From positions 1 through 32,681 of the forward strand of contig NZ_KV757784.1 in NCBI RefSeq assembly GCF_001712795.1: DNA of 32,681 bases. The letters run 5' to 3'. Origin of the DNA: Nostoc sp. KVJ20. GTDB taxonomy: Bacteria > Cyanobacteriota > Cyanobacteriia > Cyanobacteriales > Nostocaceae. Made by a program: the position numbers and the translations under genes. The notes below the pieces were generated by a model. The model made no database searches and was not told the DNA's origin. It saw only the letters and a program-made list of their open reading frames with translations. Shown here in pieces: positions 32,304 through 32,681 of this stretch. Position 1 is the first letter of the stretch, and every line of letters starts with the position of its first letter.

Positions 32304-32679
32304 CCATTGGTGTCAACTTAAGAGGTTGTTTGAAAAGTGTTTCGCTGTGACTTTAGGCACTTTTAGATCCCCCTAAATCCCCCTTAAAAAGGGGGACTTT
32401 GATTCTGGTTCCTCCCCTTTTTTAAGGGGGGTTAGGGGGGATCTAAAACTATTTAATACCGACAAAAGGACTTTTCAAACATCCTCTAAGCTAGAAATAG
32501 CTTTGCTGCGGGCTTCATAACCCGCCAGAGAATGAATTCTCTGGCTCATAGCTAAAGTCTACTGAAGTAGACTGAATATTTTTGGGGATATCTAGTCATC
32601 TGAAGATGACTTTCGCTATGATTCTTGGAACTTCAGTTCCTTGCGGGACATAGTTTTTGCGTTAAGTTGACACCAATGG
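32304..32679. mobile_element. Inverted-repeat-bounded region containing serial hairpins
   Basis: An 18-bp perfect inverted repeat, CCATTGGTGTCAACTTAA at 32304-32321 and its reverse complement at 32662-32679, bounds about 376 bp without a gene. The right half holds a row of short stems: AGCTA-GAAA-TAGCT, GCGGG...CCCGC, CCAGAGAA-TGAA-TTCTCTGG, AGTCTAC-TGAA-GTAGACT, AGTCATC-TGAA-GATGACT and GGAAC-TTCA-GTTCC. A non-autonomous transposable element is likely. The window ends two bases after the right repeat, so the full extent is unknown. Confidence 0.65.
32317..32490. mobile_element. Inner MITE-like element with large hairpin
   Basis: Ends CTTAAGAGGTTGTTTGAAAAG and CTTTTCAAACATCCTCTAAG form an inverted repeat with one gap and one mismatch. 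Inside, AGATCCCCCTAAATCCCCCT pairs with a GGGGTTAGGGGGGATCT-type arm (32365-32445) to make a long stem. It appears to sit within the outer inverted repeat, overlapping its left end by a few bases, which suggests one element inserted into another. Confidence 0.65.
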
Positions 32680-32681
32680 TC

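Noticed and set aside
29566..32681. Foreign island because HIP1 octamers appear absent from the last 3 kb
   Set aside because: Similar HIP1-free stretches occur elsewhere in the window (for example 2.8-4.6 kb), and the genes look cyanobacterial.

Overview
The window comes from a filamentous, Nostoc-like cyanobacterium. Three things point there. HIP1 octamers (GCGATCGC) are scattered through genes on both strands. At least five families of 7-bp tandem repeats (TTGCCTA, CCCAATG, TAATGAC, CCCACTC and CCCCATT types) are present. The gene repertoire also fits: a CheA-REC hybrid kinase, a GH100 neutral invertase, pentapeptide-repeat and cyanobacterial toxin-antitoxin genes, and a small thylakoid-type membrane protein. 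The species assignment is inference.

Layout. 1-2.8 kb: 3' part of a CheA-type hybrid histidine kinase that runs off the left edge. 3.0-5.2 kb: a prolyl oligopeptidase ending in a strong hairpin. 5.2-10.1 kb, minus strand: hyuA-hyuB (hydantoinase/5-oxoprolinase type) followed by tilS. 10.3-14.8 kb: a lone cyclic-nucleotide-binding protein, a CadD-like transporter, a secreted pentapeptide-repeat protein and a SulP-family anion transporter with STAS domain. 15.1-16.35 kb: an antitoxin with a decayed RelE/ParE-like toxin, then an intact VapBC-type pair. 16.57-18.51 kb: a two-gene unit built from pieces of PspA/Vipp1 (IM30) plus a glycine-rich membrane segment, two WD40 blades and a J-domain. 18.6-20.4 kb: an Old Yellow Enzyme-family oxidoreductase and a decayed histidine-kinase fragment. 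20.9-24.7 kb: GH100 invertase, rsmB, a TerB-like gene and a small one-helix membrane protein. 24.9-29.6 kb: a class A penicillin-binding protein, folK, a Nudix ADP-ribose pyrophosphatase and an ADP-ribosylglycohydrolase. 30.0-32.2 kb: an SPFH/prohibitin-like protein and two small unrecognised membrane proteins. The right edge holds nested inverted-repeat elements.

Best candidate for something undescribed: genes 16572-17399 and 17383-18513, which overlap by 17 bp. The first has two copies of the PspA/Vipp1 helical-hairpin signature. The second carries a segment resembling the following part of PspA/Vipp1, between a glycine-rich membrane-like N-terminus and a WD40 + DnaJ C-terminus. Chloroplast Vipp1 is a known client of an Hsp70/J-protein system, so a J-domain covalently joined to PspA-like sequence suggests a self-contained membrane-remodelling or chaperone-recruiting module.

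The second theme is repeat DNA entering genes. Heptamer repeats lie in frame in hyuB and rsmB. One dispersed 30-bp repeat lies in the same reading phase in both the CheA kinase and the penicillin-binding protein. A MITE-like element with a TTGCCTA-repeat core occurs twice, and one copy creates a false N-terminal extension on the oxidoreductase.

All family calls were made by eye. No database search, structure prediction or tRNA scan was run. I saw no tRNA, rRNA or CRISPR array.
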